A DNA stretch of 64,000 nucleotides from Desulfoferrobacter suflitae (GTDB taxonomy: Bacteria; Desulfobacterota; Syntrophobacteria; Syntrophobacterales; Syntrophobacteraceae), in contig NZ_JAIBKA010000001.1 in assembly GCF_022603395.1 (NCBI RefSeq), positions 496,001 through 560,000 of the forward strand. Reading direction: 5' to 3'. The translations under genes were made by a program, and so were the position numbers. This document shows, one piece after another, positions 51,532-59,117 of the stretch (positions are counted from its first letter, which is position 1; every line of letters begins with the position of its first letter). The notes under the pieces were generated by a model that worked only from the letters and a program-made list of their open reading frames with translations, was not told where the DNA came from and did not search any database.

Positions 51532-51575
51532 CGATGCCAATTTCACTGCAGCTTGTCAAAACCGATGCATACCCT

Positions 51576-51626
51576 TCAGAGCAACAACCTCCTGCGATAA
51601 GAATATAGATAACCGGGCGTATGCAC
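51576..51626 (-). CDS. Tyrosine-rich leader peptide of tyrA
   Basis: A 16-residue frame starts with GTG at 51626, six bases after AAGGAAGG, and ends in TGA. It reads as M/VHTPGYLYSYRRRLLL, with TAT codons at 6, 8 and 10 in a six-codon stretch. The terminator follows about 45 bases later, then tyrA, the first tyrosine-specific enzyme. This is the classic layout of ribosome-mediated transcription attenuation: stalling at Tyr codons would favour an antiterminator. A possible antiterminator pairs CGGTTT (about 51561) with AAAGCCG of the terminator. Confidence 0.6.
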   Translation of the reverse strand: MHTPGYLYSYRRRLLL

Positions 51627-51662
51627 CACAGACCTTCCTTAAGCTTTTAAATTTGATGGGTA

Positions 51663-51691
51663 AATTTAAATTAACGCAGCCAAGGTGTCAA
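51663..51691 (-). promoter_or_regulatory. Candidate promoter of the tyrA leader transcript
   Basis: On the minus strand TTGACA (51691-51686) and TAAATT (51668-51663) are 17 bases apart. The -35 is a perfect match and the -10 is fair. It lies just after the waaA stop and about 30 bases before the leader peptide. An AT palindrome (TTAAATTT with AAATTTAA) surrounds the -10. Confidence 0.6.
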
Positions 51692-51712
51692 GCGAATTGC
51701 AGCAGCTCAACA

Positions 51713-53035
51713 TCAGTTTTCCGCCGTTGCCCTGCCCACCTCCCGATGCGTCGAGCAGATTTCAAGCAAAATCTCGGCTATCTCTTCGGCGCAACCACAC
51801 CGGGAGAACAAGGAACCGTTCGCACCCTCGAATGCCTCCGACTTCCCCCCAGTACGGCGCAGTTGTTGTGCCAAGACTTCCTGCAATTGCGCTTCCGACC
51901 AGACCTTGACACCTGAACCGGCTTCCAGCAATTGCGCTTCTATTTCATGAAAATTGAAAAGATGCGGTCCCCACATGCAGGTCTTGCCCTGAGCCATAGC
52001 TTCCAGCGGATTATGCCCGCCAAAGGGCACTAGACTGCCTCCTATGAACGCCACATCCGCCAGCGCATAAAAACGGCTCAGCTCCCCCAGCGTATCCAGC
52101 AGATACACGGGCTTGCCCGCGGCCGAATCGCCTGACGACCGCACAGCGGTGGATAAGCCTAAACGCCCGGCGACAGCGATAAGCTCCGGAGCTCGTCTAA
52201 TATCCCTGGGAGCGAGGATCAGCAGGAGATCCGGATATGCCCTCCGCAGTCCTTGGTGAGCTCTCAGGAGCTTCTCCTCTTCTCCCTCATGGGTACTGCC
52301 GGCGATCCACACCCTCCTCTGGACAGCTATTCCAGCAGATTCTCTCAGGCGGTTTGCTTCGCCCTGTGAGACCCGCTCCGGCACTGCATCGAACTTGAGA
52401 TTACCCAATGCTTGAACCTTGTCCACCTCTGTGCCCAAAAGCAACAAGTTATCTCTATCCCGCGCCGATTGCACAAAGATTTTCTCGAAATATTCAAACG
52501 GTGCGAACACCCGTCGAAATGTTCTAAACCGCCTAACCGATGTTGGGGACAACCTGGCATTGGCCAGCACTCGCACCACCCTGCGACGTTCCAAAACTCG
52601 CAACAAATTCGGCCAGATGTCCGTCTCGACCAAGACAAAGACCTGGGGATTGAGGCGTCGCACGAAGGCATCCACAACCCACGGGAAATCATGAGGCAGA
52701 TAATAAAAATGCGCGACGTATTGCTGCAGACGTTGGCGTGCAACCTTCTGCCCTGTCTCGGTTGCTGTTGAAAAGACAAGCTCACAGTCGGGGAGCTTAT
52801 GCTTGATGGCCTTTGCCAGTGGCACGGCCGACAGCACCTCCCCTACCGAGAGAGCATGCAGCCAGATTCGGCGGTGCCCCGGCAACCGCTCGGGAAGCTT
52901 AAGGCCCATACGATACCGCCAGCTCTCTTGATACTTCCCATCGATTGAGATCTGCACACGATAGTAGGCCGCCAGAACGGGCCAGCAAGAGATTGCCGCC
53001 AGTTGATAAAGCTGGGAAAATATCGAATTAGCCAT
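51713..53035 (-). CDS. waaA: Kdo transferase WaaA (KdtA)
   Basis: A 440-residue GT30 glycosyltransferase at the inner membrane that adds Kdo from CMP-Kdo to lipid IVA. The N-terminal hydrophobic helix (AAISCWPVLAAYYRV) anchors it. WLHALSVGEVLSAVPL has the catalytic-base Glu, ETDIWPNLL is a family signature (Asp where many have Glu), and GGSLVPFGGHNPLEAMAQG is the C-terminal CMP-binding region. Whether it adds one, two or more Kdo cannot be told from sequence. It overlaps lpxB by eight bases. Confidence 0.92.
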   Translation of the reverse strand: MANSIFSQLYQLAAISCWPVLAAYYRVQISIDGKYQESWRYRMGLKLPERLPGHRRIWLHALSVGEVLSAVPLAKAIKHKLPDCELVFSTATETGQKVARQRLQQYVAHFYYLPHDFPWVVDAFVRRLNPQVFVLVETDIWPNLLRVLERRRVVRVLANARLSPTSVRRFRTFRRVFAPFEYFEKIFVQSARDRDNLLLLGTEVDKVQALGNLKFDAVPERVSQGEANRLRESAGIAVQRRVWIAGSTHEGEEEKLLRAHQGLRRAYPDLLLILAPRDIRRAPELIAVAGRLGLSTAVRSSGDSAAGKPVYLLDTLGELSRFYALADVAFIGGSLVPFGGHNPLEAMAQGKTCMWGPHLFNFHEIEAQLLEAGSGVKVWSEAQLQEVLAQQLRRTGGKSEAFEGANGSLFSRCGCAEEIAEILLEICSTHREVGRATAEN

Positions 53036-54200
53036 GGAGGATTGGGGCTCCGGCCCTCTCTAAAACCAGTTCGGCCACTCTGTTTGCCACTCCCGCACTG
53101 CCAAGCTGCTTGCGGATTCGTGCCAGCTCCTCCCTCTGCTTTTCCAGTCGATCCGGATGCAGCAGCAGATCAAGTGCCTTGGCGGCGATTTTTGCAGGCC
53201 GCGCATCTCTTTGCAGCAGCTCCGGCACTATGGATCGGCCTGCGATCAAGTTGGGGAGAGCGACAAAGTTCACTCGGATGAGATGCCGTCCTGCATAGTA
53301 GGTCAAATTAGACACCCGGTAGATGACGATCATCGGAGTACCCACTATCGCTGCTTCCAGGGTGGCCGTCCCGGAAGCAGTGAGAATCAGGTTGCAAACA
53401 CGCATCGCAGCGTACGTATCGCCTTCAACGATCCGCACAGGCAAAGCACAACCGAGCAAATGTTCCTCAACCCGCCAGCGCTCCAGTGTGGGCGCCATCG
53501 GCAATAAAAAAGAGACTTCGGGCAGATGGCGGTGAATGATCCTGGCCGTCTCCAGAAGAATGGGGAGCAGACTGCGAATTTCACTGTTACGGCTGCCGGG
53601 AAGCAGTCCCACCAGCCATTGCGACCTGCCTCTGAGACGCTTTGCCGGCGCCCCTGGGCCGTCTCCGGGGAGCTCTTCCAGAACATCGAGCAGCGGGTGC
53701 CCGACGAAATCCACCTTCATTCCATGCCGCTCATAAAAAGCGGGCTCGAAGGGCAAAATCACCGCGGCATCGTCGACCAGGCGTTTGAGGGTGCGCACTC
53801 GACCACTTCGCCACGCCCACACCTGAGGCGCGATGTAATAAAAAACGCGGCACCCGATGGTCCGGGCAAACCGCGCCAGCAGCAGGTTGAAATCGGGAAA
53901 ATCTATGAGCACAATGACTTGTGGGCGTTCCCGGGAGAGGTGATCTTTGATCTTTTGCCAGGCCTTGAAGATGACTTTGCAGTGGCGCAGCACTTCGAAC
54001 AAACCCACAACGGCCAGGTCGCGGTTGTCGAGCAAGAGCTCCGCGCCGGAGCCTGCGAGCATCGGTCCGCCGAGGCAGGTGATGCTGGCGTGTGGATTTT
54101 TGGCCTTAATGGCTCGAACCAGGTACGACCCATGGAGATCTCCCGAAGCTTCACCTGCACTCAGAAAAATTTTGGTAATATTCGTGGGGTAGGATCCCAT
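53028..54200 (-). CDS. lpxB: Lipid-A-disaccharide synthase
   Basis: About 390 residues from the ATG at 54200; an extra 25-residue N-terminus is possible from 54275, but IFLSAGEASGDLHG, the conserved start of LpxB, is 9 residues in from the chosen ATG. It is a GT19 enzyme that joins UDP-2,3-diacylglucosamine to lipid X at the inner membrane. Other signatures: CRVFYYIAPQVWAWRSGRV, VDFVGHPLLD, GLLPGSRNSEIR, and SGTATLEAAIVGTPMIVIYR for UDP. The start lies within the last 50 bases of the LpxI fusion gene. Confidence 0.93.
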   Translation of the reverse strand: MGSYPTNITKIFLSAGEASGDLHGSYLVRAIKAKNPHASITCLGGPMLAGSGAELLLDNRDLAVVGLFEVLRHCKVIFKAWQKIKDHLSRERPQVIVLIDFPDFNLLLARFARTIGCRVFYYIAPQVWAWRSGRVRTLKRLVDDAAVILPFEPAFYERHGMKVDFVGHPLLDVLEELPGDGPGAPAKRLRGRSQWLVGLLPGSRNSEIRSLLPILLETARIIHRHLPEVSFLLPMAPTLERWRVEEHLLGCALPVRIVEGDTYAAMRVCNLILTASGTATLEAAIVGTPMIVIYRVSNLTYYAGRHLIRVNFVALPNLIAGRSIVPELLQRDARPAKIAAKALDLLLHPDRLEKQREELARIRKQLGSAGVANRVAELVLERAGAPILHG

Positions 54201-56094
54201 TTTTACGCATCTGCTCATTGATCTTGTTGGATATTTCCAGCGCCACAGCCAGTGCCCGGCGCCCTTCATGACCACTCACAACCGGTTCGACTCCAGATCG
54301 AACAGCATCGAGAAAGGAGATGATCTCTTCTTCCAGAGCATCCGTACCGTAGACCTCCAGTTCTTCGATAGAGATTTGGGGAAATCCGGATTCATCAGGT
54401 TCATTTTCCCGATACATGGCGTACGCCTGCTTCTTGCCGAAGTCTGCCACAATATAACAATTTTCCTGAAATATCCTCAGCTTGCGCAAGCTCTTGAGGG
54501 ATATTCGGCTGGCCGTCAGGTTGGCAATGGAACCATCGGCGAACTCCAGGCGCACATTGGCGATGTCCGGCAGCGAAGTCAAAACCGCCACCCCGGCCAC
54601 CCGCACCTGCGTCAAGGGGGCTTGTACGATGTGAAGTATGATGTCGATGTCATGAATCATGAGATCCAGTATGACATCCACCTCGAGGCCGCGCTCATTG
54701 AACAGTGCCAGGCGGTGAGCCTCCATGAAGGCAGGATGTTTGAGGCGCGGCTGAATGGCATTGAAAGCGGAATTGAATCGTTCCAAATGCCCGACCTGCA
54801 GAACACAACCGTTCTTCCCGGCCAGTTCATTGAGATGATCGGCCTCTTCCAGAGTCTGCGTCATGGGCTTCTCGAGCAGCACATGCACGCCCCTCTCCAG
54901 GAAATCCCTGGCAATGGTGTAATGGCTCTGGGTGGGCGTAACAATACTGACCGCATCGACTCTGCCAAACAACTCGCGATAATCCGTCAAAGCCTGGGTC
55001 TTGACCGATTGTGCGACCGCTGCCGCTTGTGCCGGGTTGATATCCACAACAGCAACAATGTTGGCCTCTGGAAGTCTGGCATATTTTTGTGCGTGGAAAC
55101 GCCCCAGATACCCGACTCCTATCACTCCAATGCGCATAGAGTCATCCCTGTGGCGTCTCACGAGTACCGGAGATTCATCAACCCCGGGCTCAGCAGCTTT
55201 GACGATTGGACTCACCCGGGATTTACGCACGGGTGAAGAGGTTTGAATCTTATTGTCGTCGGCTTGCGCAAGAATTGTGATGCCGGCTTCGTTGGCCGCG
55301 TCAATCATCTTGCCCCGATCAAAGATCAAGGTCTTACCGGCTTCGATGACCAGCAGTCGAGCACGAACTCGTTTCATCGTCTCGATAGTATCGAACCCCA
55401 CCGCCGGCACATCAAATCGCAGGTCCTGGTTGGGTTTGCTCACCTTGATGACCACCGCACCTTCGCGGCACAGCCGTCCACCCCGCATGACGGTCGCATC
55501 GGTGCCATCGATTCCTTCAACGGCGAGCACCGCCTGGTTCTTCACAACTAAGCATTGCCCAATATCCAGGTCACCGATTTTCTTTGCTATTTCCCAGCCA
55601 AATTCGATATCCGCGGCTTCCCGCCGATTGGGCTTGCGGCGTGTCAATATTCCCGCCGGGGCGATCAGCTCGGGAAGAAAAATGGTCGAGGGTTCAATAC
55701 GAATGCCCTCGGTTTCGAGCTCTTCGGCCAGCGCCCGCAGCAGGAAATCGTCTTTCTTGTTGCGCAGTTTGTTCATGAACTTCACGGCCCGCCAATCCGG
55801 GCGAATGCGTGTGTAGAGCTTGGCCTTATTGATCGCTCCCACCATGGCAGCACGCGTGATCCCGGCACCCTGCAGGGTGCGTATCAGCTTGTTGAGCTGC
55901 CCCAACTTGAGCATATGGAGCCGGGCGACATACTTGCCCAGGGCGGGATCCGTTTCTCCTTCAAAACCCACGGCCACTACTTCCACATTCGCCTGGCGGG
56001 AAGCGTGAGCAAATAAAAGAGGGAATTGTCCGCTTCCCGCAATGAGACCGATACGGGAGGGAGCATCAGAAGCCTGTGTGACCTGGTCAGACAT
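54151..56094 (-). CDS. LpxI (UDP-2,3-diacylglucosamine pyrophosphatase) fused to a Gfo/Idh/MocA oxidoreductase
   Basis: A 647-residue single frame with two parts. Residues 1-285 match LpxI (DUF1009): RIGLIAGSGQFPLLFAHAS, ITRAAMVGAINKAKLY, and the C-terminal PAVGFDTIETMKRVRAR region. LpxI makes lipid X from UDP-2,3-diacyl-GlcN, replacing LpxH. A Pro/Ser/Val-rich linker leads to Met320, where MRIGVIGVGYLGRFHAQKYA begins a full-length Gfo/Idh/MocA NAD-dependent oxidoreductase with EKPMTQTLEEAD. That half resembles oxidoreductases that modify UDP-GlcNAc, for example GnnA, but the substrate is unknown. No stop lies between the two. It is placed between lpxA and lpxB. Confidence 0.85.
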   Translation of the reverse strand: MSDQVTQASDAPSRIGLIAGSGQFPLLFAHASRQANVEVVAVGFEGETDPALGKYVARLHMLKLGQLNKLIRTLQGAGITRAAMVGAINKAKLYTRIRPDWRAVKFMNKLRNKKDDFLLRALAEELETEGIRIEPSTIFLPELIAPAGILTRRKPNRREAADIEFGWEIAKKIGDLDIGQCLVVKNQAVLAVEGIDGTDATVMRGGRLCREGAVVIKVSKPNQDLRFDVPAVGFDTIETMKRVRARLLVIEAGKTLIFDRGKMIDAANEAGITILAQADDNKIQTSSPVRKSRVSPIVKAAEPGVDESPVLVRRHRDDSMRIGVIGVGYLGRFHAQKYARLPEANIVAVVDINPAQAAAVAQSVKTQALTDYRELFGRVDAVSIVTPTQSHYTIARDFLERGVHVLLEKPMTQTLEEADHLNELAGKNGCVLQVGHLERFNSAFNAIQPRLKHPAFMEAHRLALFNERGLEVDVILDLMIHDIDIILHIVQAPLTQVRVAGVAVLTSLPDIANVRLEFADGSIANLTASRISLKSLRKLRIFQENCYIVADFGKKQAYAMYRENEPDESGFPQISIEELEVYGTDALEEEIISFLDAVRSGVEPVVSGHEGRRALAVALEISNKINEQMRKNGILPHEYYQNFSECR

Positions 56095-56101
56095 GCGACA
56101 T

Positions 56102-56878
56102 CTACCTCGTGATGCCGCGCCTGGAGCGATCTGCTACAAAGTGCAGGAGATTCACCACCTCCGCCAATGGTTCCACCTCTTGGCGAGCCTTTATGATGGC
56201 TTCGTCCAGCGTCAAACCTGAGCGGAACAGTATCCGATAACATTTTTTCAACGCCTGGATTGCTTCATTGGAAAACCCCTTGCGCTTGAGGCCTACCAGG
56301 TTTGGCCCATACAGTTTGGCCGGAGCGCCGAAAGCCAGCATGTAGGGTGGCATGTCCATTCTGAGGCCGGATTTGCCCCCGATAAACGCATGCGTCCCGA
56401 TGCGAATAAACTGGTGAATAGCCACCAACCCACCAATGACCGCATGATCATCGATTCGTACATGCCCGGCGAGAGTTGCTGCATTGGCCAGAATGACATA
56501 GTTGCCGATCTTGCAATCGTGCGCCACATGAGCATAGGCCATGACAAAGTTGCGCTCGCCCAGAATGGTGACTCCCCCTCCGCGAACTGTGCCGCGATGG
56601 ATGGTGGCATTTTCGCGGATAATATTTTCGTCTCCGATGATCAGTTCCGTTTCCTCGTCTTTGTAACTCAAATCCTGGGGCGGATAACCGAGGGTGGTGA
56701 AGGGATAGATTTGATTGCGCTCACCAATAGTAGTGCGGCCGTCAATGATGGCATGGGGCCCCACTACGGTCCCCGAACCGATCTTGACATGTGGGCCGAT
56801 AATGCTGTAAGGGCGGATAATGACATCTTCTGCCAGTTGCGCGTCGGACGCCACAATCGCGGTGGGATGAATCTCCAT
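56102..56878 (-). CDS. lpxA: UDP-GlcNAc 3-O-acyltransferase LpxA
   Basis: A 258-residue left-handed beta-helix acyltransferase that adds a 3-hydroxyacyl chain to UDP-GlcNAc, the first step of lipid A synthesis. The hexapeptide repeats run from residue 3 to about 180. The catalytic His is His120 in AHVAHDCKIGN. The C-terminal helical part starts at NLVGLKRKGFS. The normal length and all features fit a working enzyme. Its stop is seven bases before the LpxI fusion gene, and fabZ lies 65 bases upstream. Confidence 0.95.
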   Translation of the reverse strand: MEIHPTAIVASDAQLAEDVIIRPYSIIGPHVKIGSGTVVGPHAIIDGRTTIGERNQIYPFTTLGYPPQDLSYKDEETELIIGDENIIRENATIHRGTVRGGGVTILGERNFVMAYAHVAHDCKIGNYVILANAATLAGHVRIDDHAVIGGLVAIHQFIRIGTHAFIGGKSGLRMDMPPYMLAFGAPAKLYGPNLVGLKRKGFSNEAIQALKKCYRILFRSGLTLDEAIIKARQEVEPLAEVVNLLHFVADRSRRGITR

Positions 56879-56943
56879 GAAATTTAAGGTCTCCTGCCAT
56901 TCTTCAAAAAACTATCGGGACTCCGCTCCGGCCATGAGAATCA

Positions 56944-57393
56944 TCAAGCTTCCACCTCCGGTTTGCTGGAATCCACGGTCGCCATCAGCTCCGCCTCGGC
57001 AACCAGTTGATTATCGACAAACGCCTCGCCGCGCATCTTAAAAACCGGCCCCCTCTGTTTCATCACTTCCAGTTTCAGCAGCAGTTGGTCGCCAGGTCGT
57101 ACCGGCTTGCGGAACCGCACTTTGTCGAGTCCCATCAGGTAAACAGAATTGTTTTTCGGCTCCGGCAACAGCGAGAAGGCCAAAATCCCCCCCACCTGAG
57201 CAAGGGCCTCGACAATCATGACACCAGGCATAACGGGATTGCCCGGGAAATGTCCCTGGAAAAACGGCTCATTGATGCTCACATTCTTCAGCCCCACAAC
57301 CCTGTTCGCTGTCAACTCGGTAATTCGGTCCACCAGGAGGAACGGATAACGATGCGGTAGAATCTTCAAAATTTCCAAAATATCCTTGGCCAT
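56944..57393 (-). CDS. fabZ: 3-hydroxyacyl-ACP dehydratase FabZ
   Basis: A 149-residue hotdog-fold dehydratase in fatty acid elongation. ILKILPHRYPFLLVDRI holds the catalytic His, and GHFPGNPVMPGVMIVEALAQ holds the catalytic Glu on the central helix. It sits between lpxA and lpxD as in many Gram-negative bacteria, where balanced use of 3-hydroxyacyl-ACP is needed for both phospholipid and lipid A. The ATG follows GAGGGAGTT. Confidence 0.95.
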   Translation of the reverse strand: MAKDILEILKILPHRYPFLLVDRITELTANRVVGLKNVSINEPFFQGHFPGNPVMPGVMIVEALAQVGGILAFSLLPEPKNNSVYLMGLDKVRFRKPVRPGDQLLLKLEVMKQRGPVFKMRGEAFVDNQLVAEAELMATVDSSKPEVEA

Positions 57394-57470
57394 AACTCCC
57401 TCTTGCCCACTTGTTCGGCTGTCCCCTTACCGGAGCAGCCTCTCCTGTCACACGTGTGATCAGCACCCGT

Positions 57471-58553
57471 TTACGGGTCGCTGGAGTCCGTACTCGTGTG
57501 CAACAACCGCTCAAACTCCTGAACTTTCATTTTCAACTGCCGCAGCTCTTCCCTATAATAGGCGAGGCGCCGAATATGGGCGCTGTTCCTAAGCCATTCC
57601 TTGTGCGGCACGGCCGGTATTCCGCTCACATCCTGTGCCGCCTGCACCGAATTGGACACCCCTGACTTGGCGCCGACACGGACCCCGTCACCGATACTGA
57701 TATGTCCGACCACACCCACCTGGCCGGCCAGCACCACGTGCCGTCCGATACGTGTACTGCCGGAAATTCCCACCTGAGAAACCAAGATCGAATGTTCGCC
57801 CACAACCACGTTGTGTCCGATCTGCACGAGGTTATCGATTTTGCAGCCGCAACCAATCCTGGTTTTTCCGAAGGTTGCTCGATCGATCGTACAGTTTGCA
57901 CCGATCTCCACGTCGTCATCAATTTGTACAATGCCAGCCTGAGGTATTTTAACATGCCGGCCACGCTCATCCTGGGCGTAACCGAAGCCATCACTGCCTA
58001 TGACGGTTCCGCTGTGAATGATCACCCGGCTTCCGATTTGGCAGCCGTCCAAAATGGTGACTCCCGGGTAGATCAGGCAATCTTTTCCCAGGCGCACACC
58101 CGCCCCCAGGTACACATGCCCCATAATACAGGACCCGCTGCCTATGGAGCTGTCTGCTCCAATGTGGACCAGGGCGCCTATCGACACATCCTGCTCCAGT
58201 TGGACCCCTTCGGCCAGGTGCGCTGTCGGATGAACGCCGCTGAGGGTGCAGGGCGGCTTGACAAACAGCTGAGCAGTCTTGGCCATGGCCAGGTAAGGCT
58301 GTTCACAGACAAGCAGAGGAAATTTCAAATCCTTGAACGCAGGAGGGACGATCAATGCGGCCGCCTTACAATCAGCCAGACTTGGAGCATGGCGGGCATG
58401 AGTCAAAAAACTCAGCTGGCTCGGCCCGGCATCCTCCAGTGACGCAATTCCGTCAATAAGAGTTTCAGGGTCACCGCTCAGAACGGCCCCCAGTCGCTCT
58501 GCAATCTCACCCAGGGTGATCGATCGCCCCAAAACTCCCATTCGCTCTGCCAT
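57471..58553 (-). CDS. lpxD: UDP-3-O-acylglucosamine N-acyltransferase LpxD
   Basis: About 360 residues from the ATG at 58553; a TTG at 58568 right after the skp stop would add five residues. The N-terminal uridine-binding domain (SLEDAGPSQLSFL) leads to a hexapeptide-repeat beta-helix from about 95 to 320. The catalytic His is in LVQIGHNVVVGE. The C-terminal helix ends the protein (LRQLKMKVQEFERLL). It adds the second 3-hydroxyacyl chain to the glucosamine nitrogen. It follows skp directly, as in the bamA-skp-lpxD order of enteric bacteria. Confidence 0.94.
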   Translation of the reverse strand: MAERMGVLGRSITLGEIAERLGAVLSGDPETLIDGIASLEDAGPSQLSFLTHARHAPSLADCKAAALIVPPAFKDLKFPLLVCEQPYLAMAKTAQLFVKPPCTLSGVHPTAHLAEGVQLEQDVSIGALVHIGADSSIGSGSCIMGHVYLGAGVRLGKDCLIYPGVTILDGCQIGSRVIIHSGTVIGSDGFGYAQDERGRHVKIPQAGIVQIDDDVEIGANCTIDRATFGKTRIGCGCKIDNLVQIGHNVVVGEHSILVSQVGISGSTRIGRHVVLAGQVGVVGHISIGDGVRVGAKSGVSNSVQAAQDVSGIPAVPHKEWLRNSAHIRRLAYYREELRQLKMKVQEFERLLHTSTDSSDP

Positions 58554-58568
58554 GCTTGCTTGCCGCAA

Positions 58569-59105
58569 TCACTTCCGGGGGGTGACTTTATTCAGTTCGT
58601 TGACCACTCTCTCCGTCAGATTGTACTCGTCTTTAGCATAGACGATGCCCCCTTTCCCAACCTCAAATACAAAATCATACTTCTCCTTTTTGCCGATATC
58701 GATGACGATCTGCAGGATCTTATCAACGATAGGACCCGTGAGATCATTGGACAGTTTGTTCAATTCGGCATTGGATTCCATCAGGGCCTTTTCGCCTTCC
58801 TGCTGTTTTTCCAGCAGTTCTTTTGCTTTCTTGGTCCTGGCTGCCTCATCCAGCATGGAGGCCTTTTTCTCGTATTCCTCCCGCAGCTTCTTGAATTGAT
58901 TGGCCTTGCTTTCCATCTCGCCTTTTATTCTTGCCTGCTTCTGTTCAAATTCCTTTTTCGCCCGCTGACCCCAGGTGGACTTGGCAAGAACCGTCTGAAT
59001 GTCAAAATATCCAATTTTGGGCGAAGCCGCCCAGCCAGGACTTCCCGACACGATCATGAAGATGGCTGTCAGTACACTGCCACAAAACAACTTTTTCATT
59101 TGCAT
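58569..59105 (-). CDS. skp: Periplasmic chaperone Skp/OmpH
   Basis: A 178-residue periplasmic chaperone that holds unfolded outer-membrane proteins for BamA. A Sec signal peptide (KKLFCGSVLTAIFMIVSG, cleavage after about residue 26) is followed by KIGYFDIQTVLAK and a long charged coiled-coil region (about 45-130; KEFEQKQARIKGEMESKA, KKLREEYEKKASML). The C-terminus returns to a small beta part (YDFVFEVGKGGIVYA). It follows bamA by twelve bases. The ATG has a good GGAG. Confidence 0.92.
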   Translation of the reverse strand: MQMKKLFCGSVLTAIFMIVSGSPGWAASPKIGYFDIQTVLAKSTWGQRAKKEFEQKQARIKGEMESKANQFKKLREEYEKKASMLDEAARTKKAKELLEKQQEGEKALMESNAELNKLSNDLTGPIVDKILQIVIDIGKKEKYDFVFEVGKGGIVYAKDEYNLTERVVNELNKVTPRK

Positions 59106-59117
59106 TCTATTTTCTCC

